DNA of 64,000 nucleotides, from the NCBI GenBank assembly GCA_963921825.1, contig OY997588.1, forward strand, positions 55,746,803-55,810,802. Reading direction: 5' to 3'. Position 1 is the first letter of the stretch. Every line of letters begins with the position of its first letter. The notes beneath the pieces were generated by a model. That model saw only the letters and a program-made list of their open reading frames with translations, was not told where the DNA came from and searched no databases. Made by a program: the position numbers and the translations under genes. Shown piece by piece: positions 53,263 to 64,000 of the stretch. The DNA is from Erodium maritimum. Its lineage: Eukaryota > Streptophyta > Magnoliopsida > Geraniales > Geraniaceae.

Positions 53263-54373
53263 TTCATATACTATCAAATTTAAATAGTATGTAATTACCA
53301 TTTTTAGAATAAAACTATACAAATATTTCAAATCATGACGTATATTACCTTCAAGTTTAAATCAATTTGTTATTTTGGGGAATATGATTTCCTTTTTTAG
53401 CATATAAGTGGGAGTTTTATTAATAATACTAATAGACGATGAAATCACAAATATTAGAGAAATTAAAAGGCTGAGACAAAGTCCGAACCCGTAGGTTCGG
53501 AACGATAACTCTATAACTAGTAGACCCGGATAATCCAGGGACAAATATTGGAGAAGATCCTCAAGTTGGTGGTTGCTCAACTGCAACTTATGGTAGTCAT
53601 TTCCTGACTCGGCCTAAAGATGAATGTGGCAATTGATATGGGGCACTTGAAGGGATAACGGGTATCCAATGTAAAAACACCAAGAAACGAGAGAAACATG
53701 ATGTTTGGCTTGCACCGACCTTGACAGGGCGAGGTGTTTGTCCCCACACCTCGTTGCTTGATGACCTACTCATTGACCCTGGCGATGAATCTTGGCAGAC
53801 CTCACGTCGATGTTTTCCAAATCAGTAGGGTCTTTTGCCGGGCTAGGGCGTTCAGGCTCCTCTTATTATAAGCTGGGAAAGGTGTAGTCATCCTCGCATA
53901 TGGGAGATAGAACTTGATAGCACCCTTCCTAGGTTGACCGATAACCGGGATATGGGCTTTGGCTATTGAGGCTTGCAAATTCTTGGTGCCAAACAAGAAT
54001 AAGTCTTGGTTAGTAAGGAGATATTATGTCACACATGCATCGCTTGCATCTATTCCTAGGACTCTGGGAAGTGACGGACTGGGACAAAGGTACATGTGCT
54101 TCAGGGTCAACGTGTGTGATAGTGCGTTGAGCAAAAGATCTTGTATTAGCAAATGGGCTGGTAGTTCCATCGGGTTAAATCCTAATGGGACAATGGACCT
54201 TGACGCTAAGTTCTAGAGTTCAGGTTTCATTCCCTACCAGAGATCATCGTCGAGCTGGAAGTCTGTTCGGAATGGGGTCCGACCAGTCCCTACAAATCCT
54301 AGTCTGTAGGTTGGTGAGCTCTAGTGCCATGAGCGATAGATCGAAGTGGTGGATCACTAGGGGTTTGCAAGGT
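53263..54373 (-). pseudogene. Unrecognised degenerate coding block, part 1
   Basis: Minus-strand frames such as 53,802-53,996 (FGTKNLQASIAKAHIPVIGQPRKG...PYARMTTPFPAYNKRSL) and the adjacent LCPSPSLPRVLGIDASDACVT look like real protein text with shifts. No family is recognised. It continues beyond the hAT element at 54,382-55,093. The first 350 bases are AT-rich and non-coding. Confidence 0.3.
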
Positions 54374-54381
54374 CCCTCCGG

Positions 54382-55093
54382 TAGGGGTGTCCAAAATTGA
54401 CCCATAACCCAGTCTACCCTGTTAACCCGTCCAACCCGGCCCTAGTGGGTTTGCCCCCATGTTCAAAAATACCAAACCCAGAGTAGCGGTCAGGGTAATG
54501 GATCTGTGACATGGTTTCTTACATAACCCAGACCACCCAGATATGATACAAGTCCAAGGCCTAAGGCCACACTCTTACAATTTTAATTACTTTTGCATAT
54601 GAAGATGAAGATTGATGGCTTGAGATTTTGAAGATGATTATCAATTTTCTAATAGAACATATCATAGTTTTGTGTTGAACTCATATTTGATAATCATAAT
54701 CTGTTTTGGGTCAACTTGAACTCCCTATTTGACGTTTGTAATCCTTGAACCTTTGGTAAAGTTTAAACAGGGTATGAAGTTTTTCCATCATTAAGAAGTG
54801 ACTTAATTGAGAGCTTCTAAGCACTCTTTAATGAATTTTTAATGGTTAATTTGGATAATGAAAAAATATTTGAAAGTATATGTACTGTTACTTACGGTTA
54901 GTGTTATCAACTGTTATTAAATTCAGATGAGTTGGTCCAAGCCGGTGAACCGGCCCATAATCCGGACGGGCGGGTTCAAAGGTCCTTTTTTGGACTCGGG
55001 GCCGGGAGTGGGTTAAATTTTTTGAACCTGGTCACTGCGGGTCGGTTCAAAATTTTGGCCACGGGACTGGGGCCCGACCCATGGACACCCCTA
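54382..55093. mobile_element. Non-autonomous hAT element 2
   Basis: The ends TAGGGGTGTCCAAAATTG (54,382) and, reversed, TAGGGGTGTCCATGGGTCG (55,093) are inverted repeats. CCCTCCGG at 54,374-54,381 and 55,094-55,101 is a perfect 8-bp duplication. The subterminal parts are rich in AACCCG/CGGGTT motifs and the centre is AT-rich; there is no transposase. It is 712 bp, close in type to element 1 but distinct in sequence. Confidence 0.94.
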
Positions 55094-55101
55094 CCCTCCG
55101 G

Positions 55102-56487
55102 GGCACCATGTTTCCTGACGGCCTATACATGTGCAATGGAAGAAAAATCCTTGGAGCCTTGCTTATTGTAGTCTGACTAGGACTGGTGTCAGTTGTCCCG
55201 ACACAGGGAATATGGTCGTTCGCTGGAGGGGTATTTAGAACGATAGGGTGGCCGGGTTGATTCTTGGGAAATTTTCTTCCAAGATCAGAGGTGCCTCTTT
55301 GAATAATAAAGGTTCACCTCTCCGGATTATGCCTTTTTCCACCTAAGAAGTGAAATAGAACAAGATACGCCCCCGGCGAGGTCCTTTATGACAAGATCAT
55401 CATGGTGCTACACCTTTGTCATCTAACTCTTCATGGAGCTCAATCATAGTTTCAAGACATGAACAACCGTCCCTGCCAAGTCAAAAGACGTATGGGCACG
55501 GGTATTGGCCGCTGCCGGATTCCTCGGGATGCAGATCACTTTGTACTCCTCTTCATCCATGTTGAGGGTGTCAAAGCCCTCTTGGACGACCAGGAAAGTC
55601 TCTAGTGGAGGAATGTGTCCCTCCTCAGTAATGGTGTTCTAACAGAGAGGGTCGGCCCGAGTAGGTGTGGGTGTAAGGGGGTATTAAACCCCTTTCCAAA
55701 GCTCTTGGGGGTATATAGGCCTGCTAGGGTGAAGTCGAAGATGAGGGGATTTGACCACGCATGCCATTCGTATCCCCACCCGTCAGCGTCTCCACAAGGC
55801 CATTGATCTTCATGGTCGCAGGGGAGGCCAAAGGACCCTATTGAATGAAAAGGACCAACGGGAGAAAAGTAGTCGGTATGACTCTTAAGCGGACGTCGGT
55901 AGTGGATATGACCATGGATTTGGAGGTAGCCGAAGATACTAATCTCGAAACTGTCCCAGTCCTTGGTGCAAGAGGTCGTCCAAGATGAGAATCATGAGAG
56001 GCCCACGAGAACGAGACGAGAAGTGAACAAAGAAAAGGAGAAAATGCCCGGTGTGGTTTCTTCCTGGGCCACGATGGCTTAATAAAGTCATGTAGAGGAG
56101 TCGGGGGCATGCACCGAAGTTTCATTGGTGCCAGGTTCGCGTGGGGGACAACATGTGGATCGAGGTGAGTGGTCACATAAGCGAGGGTTAAAGCTGTAGT
56201 GGCATCAGGACGAGCGGAAGAGGTGGGGGCTATTGCTGTTGGTCGATGGAAGATGAGATTAATGGAGCGGTCGTCGTATAGAAGAGGGGAAAGAGATGGG
56301 CGGTGAACAAAGGAGAAGAAAGAAGAATGAGAACCCTAGAGGCCAATGATTTCGTTTCGGTTTGTTTATTATTACAAACATGTCTTAGTTTAAAATAATA
56401 GAAACACGCAATAGTAAAACAAAGTTATTACAATCGACAATAAATATAAAATATTATCTTTCAATTTTTGATTCGAGTAAATCAATA
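55102..56487 (-). pseudogene. Unrecognised degenerate coding block, part 2
   Basis: Upstream (minus) half of the block split by hAT element 2. A frame at 55,838-56,176 (MTTHLDPHVVPHANLAPMKL) follows a pyrimidine-rich leader-like stretch (to about 56,340). Later patches include CLETMIELHEELDD near 55,420-55,460. Stops are frequent. It may be an old retroelement gag or a captured gene; I cannot decide. The last 150 bases are AT-rich. Confidence 0.3.
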
Positions 56488-56810
56488 TAAATATTAGGGT
56501 AAATTTCATCTCACTACCCTAAAAATAGTTAAGTTACATCTCACTACCCTAAAAATAGTTTGTGGCGCCTCACTACCCTACAAATTCTTAAATTTCACCT
56601 CACTACCCTAAAAATAGTTTGTCGCACCTCACTACCCTAATTATGAGTTAAGGAGCAGTTTTAGTACATGTTATATTCTATCCATTTTTCCATCCAAACA
56701 CTTAAAAAGTCCATAATACCCCTCACTAACATGTGGAAGGCACATGACCATTTTCCATCCAAAATGGATGAAAAATTATCGGCGAGTACTAAAACTACTC
56801 CTTAACTCTT

Positions 56811-57668
56811 TAATACAGGAACGTGGTGGTAGAATGGAGAACCTTAGCTGGTCGTACATCACTCTCTAAGGTTCCAATGGATGAAGATGGAGTCGATGAT
56901 GGAGATTGCTTCAACTGGCCGAACATCACTCTTATGCTGAAGAATCGAAGTAACTAAGAGGATAGATGGTGGATTGAATGACGTCACACAGATTATGGAA
57001 AGTCTGTGATAAGTCGAAACACTCAAACTTCAAGGATTCACACACATGAAGATTGAAATGCGATAGGTTCTTCCCAAAAGAAAACTCAAACTTTTATTTC
57101 ATAAAACTTGCATAATACATGTTGAGAATGGACTTTATTAATATGTCCAACAACAAGTGACCTTCAAGGGTCGAAAATTGATTACATTTGACTTTAATTA
57201 ATTCTAAATGACTTTTGAGAAACTAAAGGCTTGGAATCTGCAAAACAACAAAAGTAACTCATTAATAATCTGAATTTAAATGCATACCTTGGCTATTCAT
57301 CTTCCTTGAATTAAATGGTTGATTTGTCTTTGGAAATGATGAATAAGTTGGCTTCATTAATTCCTTGGAGTAGAGGCAAAAATAGATTTGAAGAAATCTT
57401 GAATTGATCTTGAATGTCTTCTTGATTTGTCTTGGTGATCACGTCTTCTTGGAGTTCCCCATGCTTTATGAGTGTAATTAAACTCTCCACTTGTTTGTTG
57501 AACTCTTCTCGTAATGCTCTAGTTCCTGACCTTGTCATTGGTGCTAATCGCATGATAGGAATGTTGCTGATAGCTTCTTCTTCGTGTTCGGATAAAGTGC
57601 TGATAGCTTCGATGTCCGGTGGTAGTCGCGTGATAGGAATGTTGCTAATAGCTTCGATGTCCTCACCA
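56811..57668 (-). repeat. gypsy 3' LTR
   Basis: 858 bases, bounded on the inner side by a minus-strand polypurine tract (AAAAGGGAGGGGA, about 57,669-57,682). The outer end reads TAATACAGG where the other LTR has TGATACAGG. Point changes and small indels against the 5' LTR show the insertion is not recent. The reading frame of the polyprotein C-terminus runs into it. Confidence 0.92.
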
Positions 57669-57975
57669 TCCCCTCCCTTTTGATAAGGTTTTGACCTCAG
57701 AACTTGTTCATTTGCATGATAGGGAGCCAAATCAGTAATATTGAAAGTTGGAGAAATGTTTAACTCACTTGGAAGCTCAAGCTTGTAAGCGTTGTTGTTG
57801 ATTTTCTCTAACACTCAAAATGATCCATCTCCTCTTGGTGAGAGCTTGGATTTTCTCTGATTGGGGAACCATTCCTTTCTCATGTGTACCCATGCCAAGT
57901 CTCTTGGTTCAAAACTGATATCTTTTCGATGCTTATCAGCTTGTTGCTTGTATTTCTCGGTCATTTTCTCCAAAT
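57311..57975 (-). pseudogene. gypsy integrase C-terminal region
   Basis: The frame has MLEKINNNAYKLELPSELNI then FNITDLAPYH, which in plant gypsy polyproteins is the segment after integrase (SH3-like barrel). It extends into the 3' LTR with an acidic repeat (EAISNIPI twice). No chromodomain is recognised. A stop near 57,815 separates it from the integrase core. Confidence 0.8.
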
Positions 57976-58530
57976 TTATTTGACCTTTTGATGAAGTTTC
58001 TTGATAAAATCTGCTCTGCTTTCTCCTTCACTAAAAATAACACCTTGAGGCAAAGATACACGATCTAAAGGAGTAGTAGGGTTAAAACCATAAACAATTT
58101 CAAAAGGAGAGAATTTAGTAGCAGAATGTTTGACATGATTGTAAGCAAACTCTATAAATGGTAAACAAGATAACCAATTTTTCAAGTTCTTACCCACCGT
58201 GGCTCTCAACAATATTGAAAGAGTCTGATTTACTATCTCAGTTTGGCCATCTGTTTGTGGATGACACGTAGTTGAGAAGAGCAGCTTCGTTCCCAACTTT
58301 CTCCATAAAGTTTTCCAAAAATGGGCTAGAAATTTGGTATCACGATATGATACAATTGTCCATGGAAATCCATGCAAACACACTATTTCTTTGAAAAAGA
58401 GATCAGCAATTTGAGTAGCATCATTAGTCTTGTTGCATGGGATGAAATGAGCCATTTTGGAAAATCTGTCCACTACCACAAAAATGGAGTCCTTCTGGTT
58501 GATCTTTGGCAGACCTAAAACAAAATCCAT
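57976..58530 (-). pseudogene. gypsy integrase core
   Basis: A 184-residue frame starting [17 protein letters not shown], with [14 protein letters not shown], then [13 protein letters not shown], then [15 protein letters not shown] and [21 protein letters not shown]. The first Asp (MDF) and the Glu (QTE) of the triad are kept. The usual S-D-R-D reads S-Y-R-D, so the second catalytic Asp is lost and the enzyme should be inactive. Integrase would insert the DNA copy into the chromosome. A break separates it from the upstream zinc-binding part. Confidence 0.93.
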
Positions 58531-58542
58531 AGAAATGTCTAC

Positions 58543-59222
58543 TCATGGTAGGTTAGGAATAGATAAAGGCATATATAAACCGTTAGGGTGTGACCTGGAT
58601 TTTGCCTTTAAGTAAGTGATGCATTTAGCATAGTTACTCTCCACATCTCTCTTTAAGTGCGGCCAAAAGAAATGATCCATAAGCACACTTAGAGTTTTGT
58701 CTCGACCAAAGTGTCCCATAAGCCCTCCTTCATGTGCTTCTCTGATAAGCAAATCTCTCATGGATCCTTGTGGTATGCAAAGCCTTCTATCCTTGAATAG
58801 GAATCCATCTTGTTGATAAAATGATCCATACGCAGCCTTGTTTGTCTCCTTGAAAACTTCTTCGAAATCTGGATCAGTTTCATATAAACTCTTGATATGC
58901 TCAAATCCCATGATTCTTGCCTCCATTGTGCAAATTAGAGCATGTCTCCTTGATAATGCATCAGCTACGACGTTTTCCTTGCCTTTCTTGTACTTGATCA
59001 CATATGGAAAAGTCTCTATAAACTCAAGCCACTTTGAATGTCTTTTTTTAAGAGTGGTCTGCCCTCTTAGATGCTTGAGAGTCTCGTGATCTGTATGAAT
59101 AACACACTCTCTAGATAATAGATAATGTTGTCAAGTTTCAAGAGATCTTACCAAAGCATAGAGCTCTTTATCATAAGTAGGGTAATTGAGGGAAGCTCCA
59201 TTGAGTTTCTCACTAAAGTATG
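58543..59222 (-). pseudogene. gypsy RNase H end and integrase zinc-binding region
   Basis: The frame at 58,543-59,001 starts with [19 protein letters not shown], the standard end of gypsy RNase H, and continues with [18 protein letters not shown] and [11 protein letters not shown], the H..H part of the integrase HHCC finger; the C..C follows as [13 protein letters not shown] with one Cys changed to Tyr. The preceding part (59,002-59,222) is interrupted near 59,130 and carries [10 protein letters not shown]-like text. Confidence 0.88.
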
Positions 59223-60255
59223 CTATTGGTTTCCCCCTTGAGTTAGGACAACGCATATACCTGTACCTGAAGCATCACATTCAATTTCAAATGTTTTATC
59301 AAAATTAGGTAATACCAAAACGAGTGCATGTGTAAGGCTATCTTTGGCCTTTTGGAATGCTTCCTCTTGTGCTTGACCCCATTTAAACTCCACATTATTT
59401 TTAATCACAGCGGTCAAAGGGGCAGCAATGGTGCTAAAATCCTTCACAAATCTTCTATAGAAGTTGGCCAGTCCATGGAAGCTTCTAACATGTCCAATGA
59501 TTGTTCGTGTAGGCCAATCTTGAATGGATTTTAGTTTCTCATCATCAACCTTTACTCCCTGCGAGCTTACAACAAATCCTAAAAACACAACTTGATCAGT
59601 ACAAAATGTGCATTTCTTAAGATTCACATAGAGATTTTCAGCTCGTAGTGTCTCTAGAACCTGTTCGATGTGGTTTAAATGATCTACAAGGTTAGAACTA
59701 TAAACAAAGATATCATCGAAATATACTACCACAAACTTACTGATGTATTCCCTTAAGACATGATTCATGAGCCTCGTGAATGTACTTGGAGCATTTGTGA
59801 GTCCAAATGGCATGACCAGCCACTCATATAATCCTTGCTTAGTCTTAAACGCTGTTTTCCATTCATCTCCTTCCTTCATTCTGACTTGATGGTAGCCACT
59901 CCTTAAATCAATCTTAGAGAATATTGTAGCTCGATTTAGCTCATCTAACATATCATCAAGCCTTGGAATTGGATGCCTATACTTGACAGTGATATTGTTG
60001 ATTGCTCCATGTTCCATCTTTCTTAGGCACTAGAAGAACAAGTACTACACATGGGCTAAGACTTTCGTGAATATAACCTTTTGACATGAGATCTTGAACT
60101 TGCTTTTCTAGCTCTTGAGCCTCTTTGGGATTAACTCTATAAGTTGATCTGTTTGGCAATGGTACGCCCGGAACAAGATCAATTTGATGCTCAATTCCTC
60201 TTATTGGTGGCTCTGGTGGTATCTCCTCGGGAAACACCTCTTTAAACTTCTCCAT
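59223..60255 (-). pseudogene. gypsy reverse transcriptase and RNase H start (frameshifted)
   Basis: The frame at 59,977-60,255 has the start of RT ([38 protein letters not shown]), and the frame at 59,223-60,017 continues from [20 protein letters not shown] short conserved stretch between KKDGTW and AINNIT is missing at the shift, so a few codons are deleted. Core motifs: [21 protein letters not shown] (35-55), [12 protein letters not shown] (69-80), catalytic YFDD at 99-102, LGF at about 142-144, then [11 protein letters not shown], the first RNase H Asp. The two catalytic Asp of RT are intact, but the protein cannot be made whole. Confidence 0.93.
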
Positions 60256-61148
60256 AGTTCAAGCATCTCGGGAGATAATTCATGCTCTTTTTGACCTGAA
60301 AACAAACCTTCCTTAAAGATCATTAGTAGCACCTTATTTGATGAATCAAGAGATTTCAAAATAGTAGAAGGTGTAATATAAAGGTTGGTTTTGTCTAACT
60401 TAGCTCCTTTAGACATAGATATCTGCATTTCATGCACTTCTTGTGGATTAAGAGGAGCCAAAGTGTGCTTCTTGTTGTTGTGAGTGAAATAGTAGTAGTT
60501 GGTCCTTCCATTGTGTAAAGTTTCTTTATCAAACTTCCATGGTCGTCCTAGAAGAAGGCGACCAGCTTGCATAGGAACTACATCACACACAACTTGATCT
60601 GCATATTTTCCTATATTGAAAGGTACGGTGACTTGTTCGGAGATCTTGAGCTCAGAGGCATCATTGAGCCATTTCAGCCGGTATGGTCGAGGGTGCTTTG
60701 TCCTTTGGAGACCTAGCTTATCAACCAAATACTTGCTGGCCACGTTAGTACATGAACCTCCATCAATAATCAAGCTACATACCTTAGAATTTATGTTGCA
60801 TCGAGAGTGAAAGATGTTTTCTCGTTGAATAGTCTCGGGATCAAAAAGAGCTCTTTTTATGACTAGTAGTTCTCCGGATTCTGGATAATTGATAATATCT
60901 TCTTCGGACTCTACTCTTTCTTCTTCCTCATCTTGAGACTCGTATTCTCCATTAGCTTTGAGGATCATCACTCGCTGGTTTGGACATTCTCGTGCATAGT
61001 TTCCTTTTCCCTGACATTTAAAACATGTAATGCCACGAGTTCTTTGAATTAAATCCTTACCTTGCTCTGGTTTGGTTCCTTTTGATGATTCTGTTAGCTT
61101 CCCTTTGAATTTCTGGTGCATCTCATCGGGCTTTCCTTTGTCTAGCAT
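60201..61148 (-). pseudogene. gypsy gag knuckle and protease
   Basis: A 315-residue frame. Residues 42-55 are the CCHC knuckle, read CFKCQGKGNYAREC: the zinc-binding His is Asn, so the finger is damaged. After an acidic segment (DEEEERVESEEDIIN, 73-88) comes the protease: CSLIIDGGSCTNVASKYLV, with D-G-G in place of the more common D-[ST]-G, which is frequent in this gypsy group. VVCDVVPMQAGRLLLGRPW follows, the second protease strand. The frame ends within the start of RT text (60,201). Confidence 0.9.
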
Positions 61149-61166
61149 TTTTGGTGGTTGGGATGC

Positions 61167-61720
61167 CTAAGAATTCTTGTTTTGATTAGTAGAAGTCGTC
61201 TTCCTCTTAATGTGTTGTTCAACTTGAGTAGCAAGGTGCAATAATTTTTCCAAGGCATGGTAGGTTTGTCTCTCCACCTTCCTAGAAATTATATCATGAA
61301 GACCATCTAGGAATTGCGCCTTTAGAGACTCCTCTGAATCTTCAGATTCTAACATGTTCTTTAATTTTTCGAACTCTTCAAAATATTCTTCCATATACTT
61401 ATTTTCTTGAGAGAGCTTTCTGAATATTTGTTGTAGGCTTCGGTAATAATAGGTTGGAACATATCTCTTCCTCATGATGAATCTCATGTCCTCCCAAGTT
61501 GCAATTAACCATGCCTATGCCTCCTCCTCTCGGACACATCTCTGTCCCCACCAAGCCAAAGCACCTTCAGTAAGTTGTAGTATTCGAATATATACTCCAT
61601 AAGTCTCTCTCAATCAAGATAAGCTTCTGGATTGACCTTCCCCGTGAAAGTTGGAGCATTGAGCTTTACATCTCTGTTTCCATGCCTAGCATCTTCTTCT
61701 CTGCCTCTATCATAGTTGTA
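61167..61720 (-). pseudogene. gypsy gag central domain, broken
   Basis: The frame at 61,167-61,487 is a Retrotrans_gag C-terminal half: RSLQQIFRKLSQENKYMEEYF, EFEKLKNML, and LKAQFLDGLHDIISRKVE. The preceding part (61,488-61,720) has stops but still shows NAPTFTGKVNPEAYLD near 61,630-61,680, the usual beginning of the domain, followed at once by TGA where Trp is normal. Gag forms the particle shell. Confidence 0.85.
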
Positions 61721-61936
61721 TTATCTCCTTGGCCTTGGGTTTTGATAAAAATTTGGTTGGCCCTCATCTTCAGAGTCTTGTGAGTCATCTTCATTATGAT
61801 TCACTCTTTGAGCATTCACATTTCGAATGAGATTTCTACAAGCTGGGGGTGGTTGTTCAACTTTTGTCAGTCGATTTCCAAGGTCTTGGATGGCAGCAAG
61901 AATCTGAGCCATGTTTGCATCCCCTTGTTCTTCCAT
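61721..61936 (-). pseudogene. gypsy gag N-terminus
   Basis: Start chosen at MEEQGDANMAQILAAI (61,936) because plant gypsy gags often begin with such an acidic-then-helical stretch; the open frame runs up to 62,026 without similarity. An Asp/Glu/Ser-rich patch (NHNEDDSQDSEDEGQ) follows a coiled-coil-like ILAAIQDLGNRLTKVE. The leader from the primer site (about 62,160) is about 220 bases. Confidence 0.75.
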
Positions 61937-62170
61937 AGTCCTAAAATTTGATGTTTTCTCAAAAACAAACAAATCAAGTGCAAAGGAAGTTGAAAAGGTA
62001 ATGAACTTGAGTTGATGAAACAACAAACTAAGAAAACAAAATCAGGACATATTTGAGTTCTGTTTAAAAATTCTTTTTTTTTAAGTAGAACAACAACAAA
62101 TGATAAAAAACGAGATTAATAAAAAAAGGATAATAAAACCTGATTTGGAGCATTTAGCTTTGATACCATA

Positions 62171-63017
62171 TGATACAGGAACGTGGTGGTAGGATGGAGA
62201 ACCTTAGCTATCACTCTTTAAGGTTCCAATGGATGAAGATGGAGTCGATCATGGAGATTGCTTCAACTGGCCGAACAACACTCTTTGAAGAATCGAAGTA
62301 ACTCGGAAGATAGATGGTGGATTGAATGACGCCACACAGATTATGGAAAGTCTGTGATAAGTCGAAACACTCAAACTTCAAGGATTCACACACATGAAGA
62401 TTGGAATGCGATAAGTTCTTCCCAGAAGAAAACTCGAATTTTTATTTCATAAAACTTGCATAATACATGCTGAGAAGGGACTTTATTAAATAGTCCAGCA
62501 GTAAGTGACCTTCAAGGGTCGAAAATTGATTACATTTGAGTCTAATTAATTCTAAATGACAATTGAGAAAATAAAGGCTTGGAATCTACAAAAAAAACAA
62601 AAGTAACTCATTAATAATATGAATTTAAATGCATACCTTAGCTATTCACCTTTCTTGAATTTAATGGCTGATTTGTCTTTGGAAATGATGAATAAGTTGG
62701 ATTCATTAATTCCTTGGAGTAGAGGCAAAAACAGATTTGAAGAAGTCTTGAATTGATCTTGAATGTCTTCTTGATTTTCTTTGGTGATCACGTCTTCTTG
62801 AAGTTTCCCATGCTCTATGAGTGTAATTAATCTCTCCACTTGTTTGTTGAACTCTTCTCGTAATGCTCTAGTTCCTGACCTTGTCCTTGGTGCTAATTGC
62901 ATGATAGGAATGTTGCTGATAACTTCTTCTTCGGGTTCAGATAAAGTGATGCTAGCTTCGATGTCCGGTGCTAGTCGCGTGATAGGAATGTTGCTAATAG
63001 CTTCGATGTCCTCATCA
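62171..63017 (-). repeat. gypsy 5' LTR
   Basis: 847 bases, TGATACAGGAACGTGG... to ...GTCCTCATCA on the plus strand. Immediately inside lies ATACCATA, whose complement TATGGTATCAAAGC is the primer-binding site. It aligns along its whole length with 56,811-57,668, with small indels. Confidence 0.93.
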
Positions 63018-63177
63018 CTCTTAGTTAGGGTAGTGAGGTGCCACAGACTATTTTTAGGATAATGATATGAAATTTAAGAATTTTTAGGGTAGTGAGGTGC
63101 CACAAACTATTTTTAAGGTAGTGAGATGTAACTCAACTATTTTTAGGGTAGTGAGGTGAAATTTACCCTAAATATTA

Positions 63178-64000
63178 TTCTTCTACAAAAGTGTGGTCAA
63201 TTTTGTTTTGGGTTACAGAACTTTTGGTACCCTTATATTCGGTCGACGAACGTTTTAGTACCCTTATGTTTAAATAATACATTTTGGTACTCTTATGTTC
63301 GGTACACAAACTTTTTGAGCATTTGGGGTTAAAAAACTAAGAGAGGAAAGTTAAATGGCCATTATACCCTTTGTTATTTTAGTTAACTTTTGACTTAAGA
63401 GTAAAAAGACATTTATATCCCTCAATTTTAGATTTACTTTCATTAATATTTTCTAAACTAATTCTTATTTATTTGAAAAAATCGTTTATTTTTTTGAACT
63501 TAATTTTACAAAATTATAATATATATTTTTTATAAGCTCGAAAATTTTATTATAAAGATAGACACTTTCAAAGAAGGAAATGGTCTAAAGGTCAAAGACC
63601 AAAGCAACGATGACATAGGAACTCCAATATAGGAGCTAAAAGGCCAAGCTTTTTCCTAACAAGAAACCAAGGAAAGAAAAAATCCACCAGTTAAGAGCCA
63701 AATTATGCTCTTTCTTCTTAGAAACCAATTCGCGAACCTTAATCCACGCGTCGGCCCCTGAGACGAAGCTGTAACACCACTTCCTCGATTCAAAGATTGA
63801 GTCTTGGACCTGGTAAAGTGAAGGTATTGAAAGTGAGTGGGTAACTAACTGCTTCTTCGGAGGACGACCCTTATGAGAAGAAGGCTTCTGTAAAGCTTCC
63901 TTCCAAGAACTAACGTGCTGAATATTTTTTCTAATTTGTATTTATATATTTTCTAAAACTCTATTTTTCATCAAAAAAATTTCTTTATCTTTAGTTTTCT
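63178..64000. other. AT-rich spacer with short subrepeats
   Basis: TTTTGGTACCCTTATATTCGGT-type units of about 45 bp recur roughly three times at 63,208-63,320 and look like the arm of another DNA transposon cut by the window edge. On the minus strand, 63,590-63,900 has a patch reading GRPPKKQLVTHSLS and SGADAWIKVRELVSKKKEH without strong breaks; it is unrecognised. Confidence 0.4.

Larger units (their letters stand above)
56811..63017 (-). mobile_element. Decayed Ty3/gypsy element with both LTRs
   Basis: Two direct LTRs (56,811-57,668 and 62,171-63,017) and a perfect TSD CTCTT (56,806-56,810 and 63,018-63,022). On the minus strand: 5' LTR, a primer site just inside, gag, protease, RT, RNase H, integrase, a polypurine tract and the 3' LTR. 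Integrase placed after RT-RNase H defines Ty3/gypsy. The wording of the integrase and gag knuckle resembles Reina-type chromoviruses, but I see no chromodomain, so the clade is uncertain. Confidence 0.93.
56497..63168. mobile_element. Non-autonomous MULE with long TIRs, hosting a gypsy element
   Basis: TAAATATTA at 56,488-56,496 and 63,169-63,177 is a perfect 9-bp duplication. The ends GGGTAAATTTCATCTCACTACCC and its complement extend as inverted repeats of about 165 bases with scattered changes; each contains repeated TCACTACCCTAAAAATAG units. Without the gypsy element (56,811-63,017) the MULE is about 460 bp: 56,497-56,810 plus 63,023-63,168. It has no coding capacity of its own. Confidence 0.93.

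Noticed and set aside
57311-62026. Endogenous pararetrovirus (YFDD RT with CCHC gag)
   Set aside because: Two LTRs, a TSD, an integrase core and no movement-protein region identify a Ty3/gypsy retrotransposon.

Overview
This window reads as nuclear DNA of a flowering plant, probably a eudicot, from a gene-poor, transposon-rich region. The evidence is AT-rich spacers, plant-type Ty1/copia, Ty3/gypsy and L1 elements, MULE, hAT and PIF/Harbinger DNA transposons, and TA-microsatellite MITEs. I found no intact host protein gene, no tRNA or rRNA gene, no CRISPR array and no bacterial-style operon. Almost every long reading frame is either a broken transposon protein or a by-product of tandem repeats. 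Many element boundaries can be fixed to the base, because terminal repeats and target-site duplications (TSDs) are both readable.

Layout. 1-4,933: a non-autonomous MULE (344-1698, 9-bp TSD), a SANT-like ORF relic and a decayed LINE ORF1 with a poly(A) end. 4,934-11,022: solo LTR A (minus), split by solo LTR B (5,876-8,968). 11,023-14,857: LINE and copia debris. 14,858-20,628: a cluster of MITEs in TA microsatellites (family A, family B and a foldback element F); F is split by solo LTR C. 20,832-33,215: a broken Ty1/copia element (minus) whose gag is cut by solo LTRs D and E, with an older copia remnant lying between its gag and pol. 33,395-40,484: a full-length L1-type LINE (minus) with a 14-bp TSD and an RRM domain in ORF1. 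41,286-43,582: a PIF/Harbinger element (TSD TTA) with two SANT-like ORFs and no visible transposase. 44,543-46,671: a LINE ORF1 remnant. 47,070-47,890: a copy of the 15.5-16.3 kb block in circularly permuted order. 48,592-49,674 and 54,382-55,093: two hAT elements, each with an exact 8-bp TSD. 50,551-51,655 and 52,215-53,248: two short LINE-tailed retroposons with TSDs. 56,497-63,168: a MULE with a perfect 9-bp TSD that contains a complete but decayed Ty3/gypsy element (56,811-63,017, TSD CTCTT).

The genes here act only as parts of transposons: gag, protease, reverse transcriptase, RNase H and integrase for the LTR elements, and RNA-binding ORF1 plus endonuclease/RT for the LINE. All autonomous elements carry stops, frameshifts or lost key residues. 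Small non-autonomous elements depend on enzymes encoded elsewhere.

The most interesting observations are: (i) the circularly permuted, nearly identical duplication between 15.5-16.3 kb and 47.1-47.9 kb; (ii) about 3-kb LTRs built like a gene, with a promoter-like region, pyrimidine-rich leader, splice donor, internal repeat array, and a conserved hairpin next to a splice acceptor; (iii) two LTR subfamilies sharing a 3' half but with unrelated 5' halves; and (iv) a MITE family carrying paired bZIP-type ACGT motifs within CG-rich arrays.
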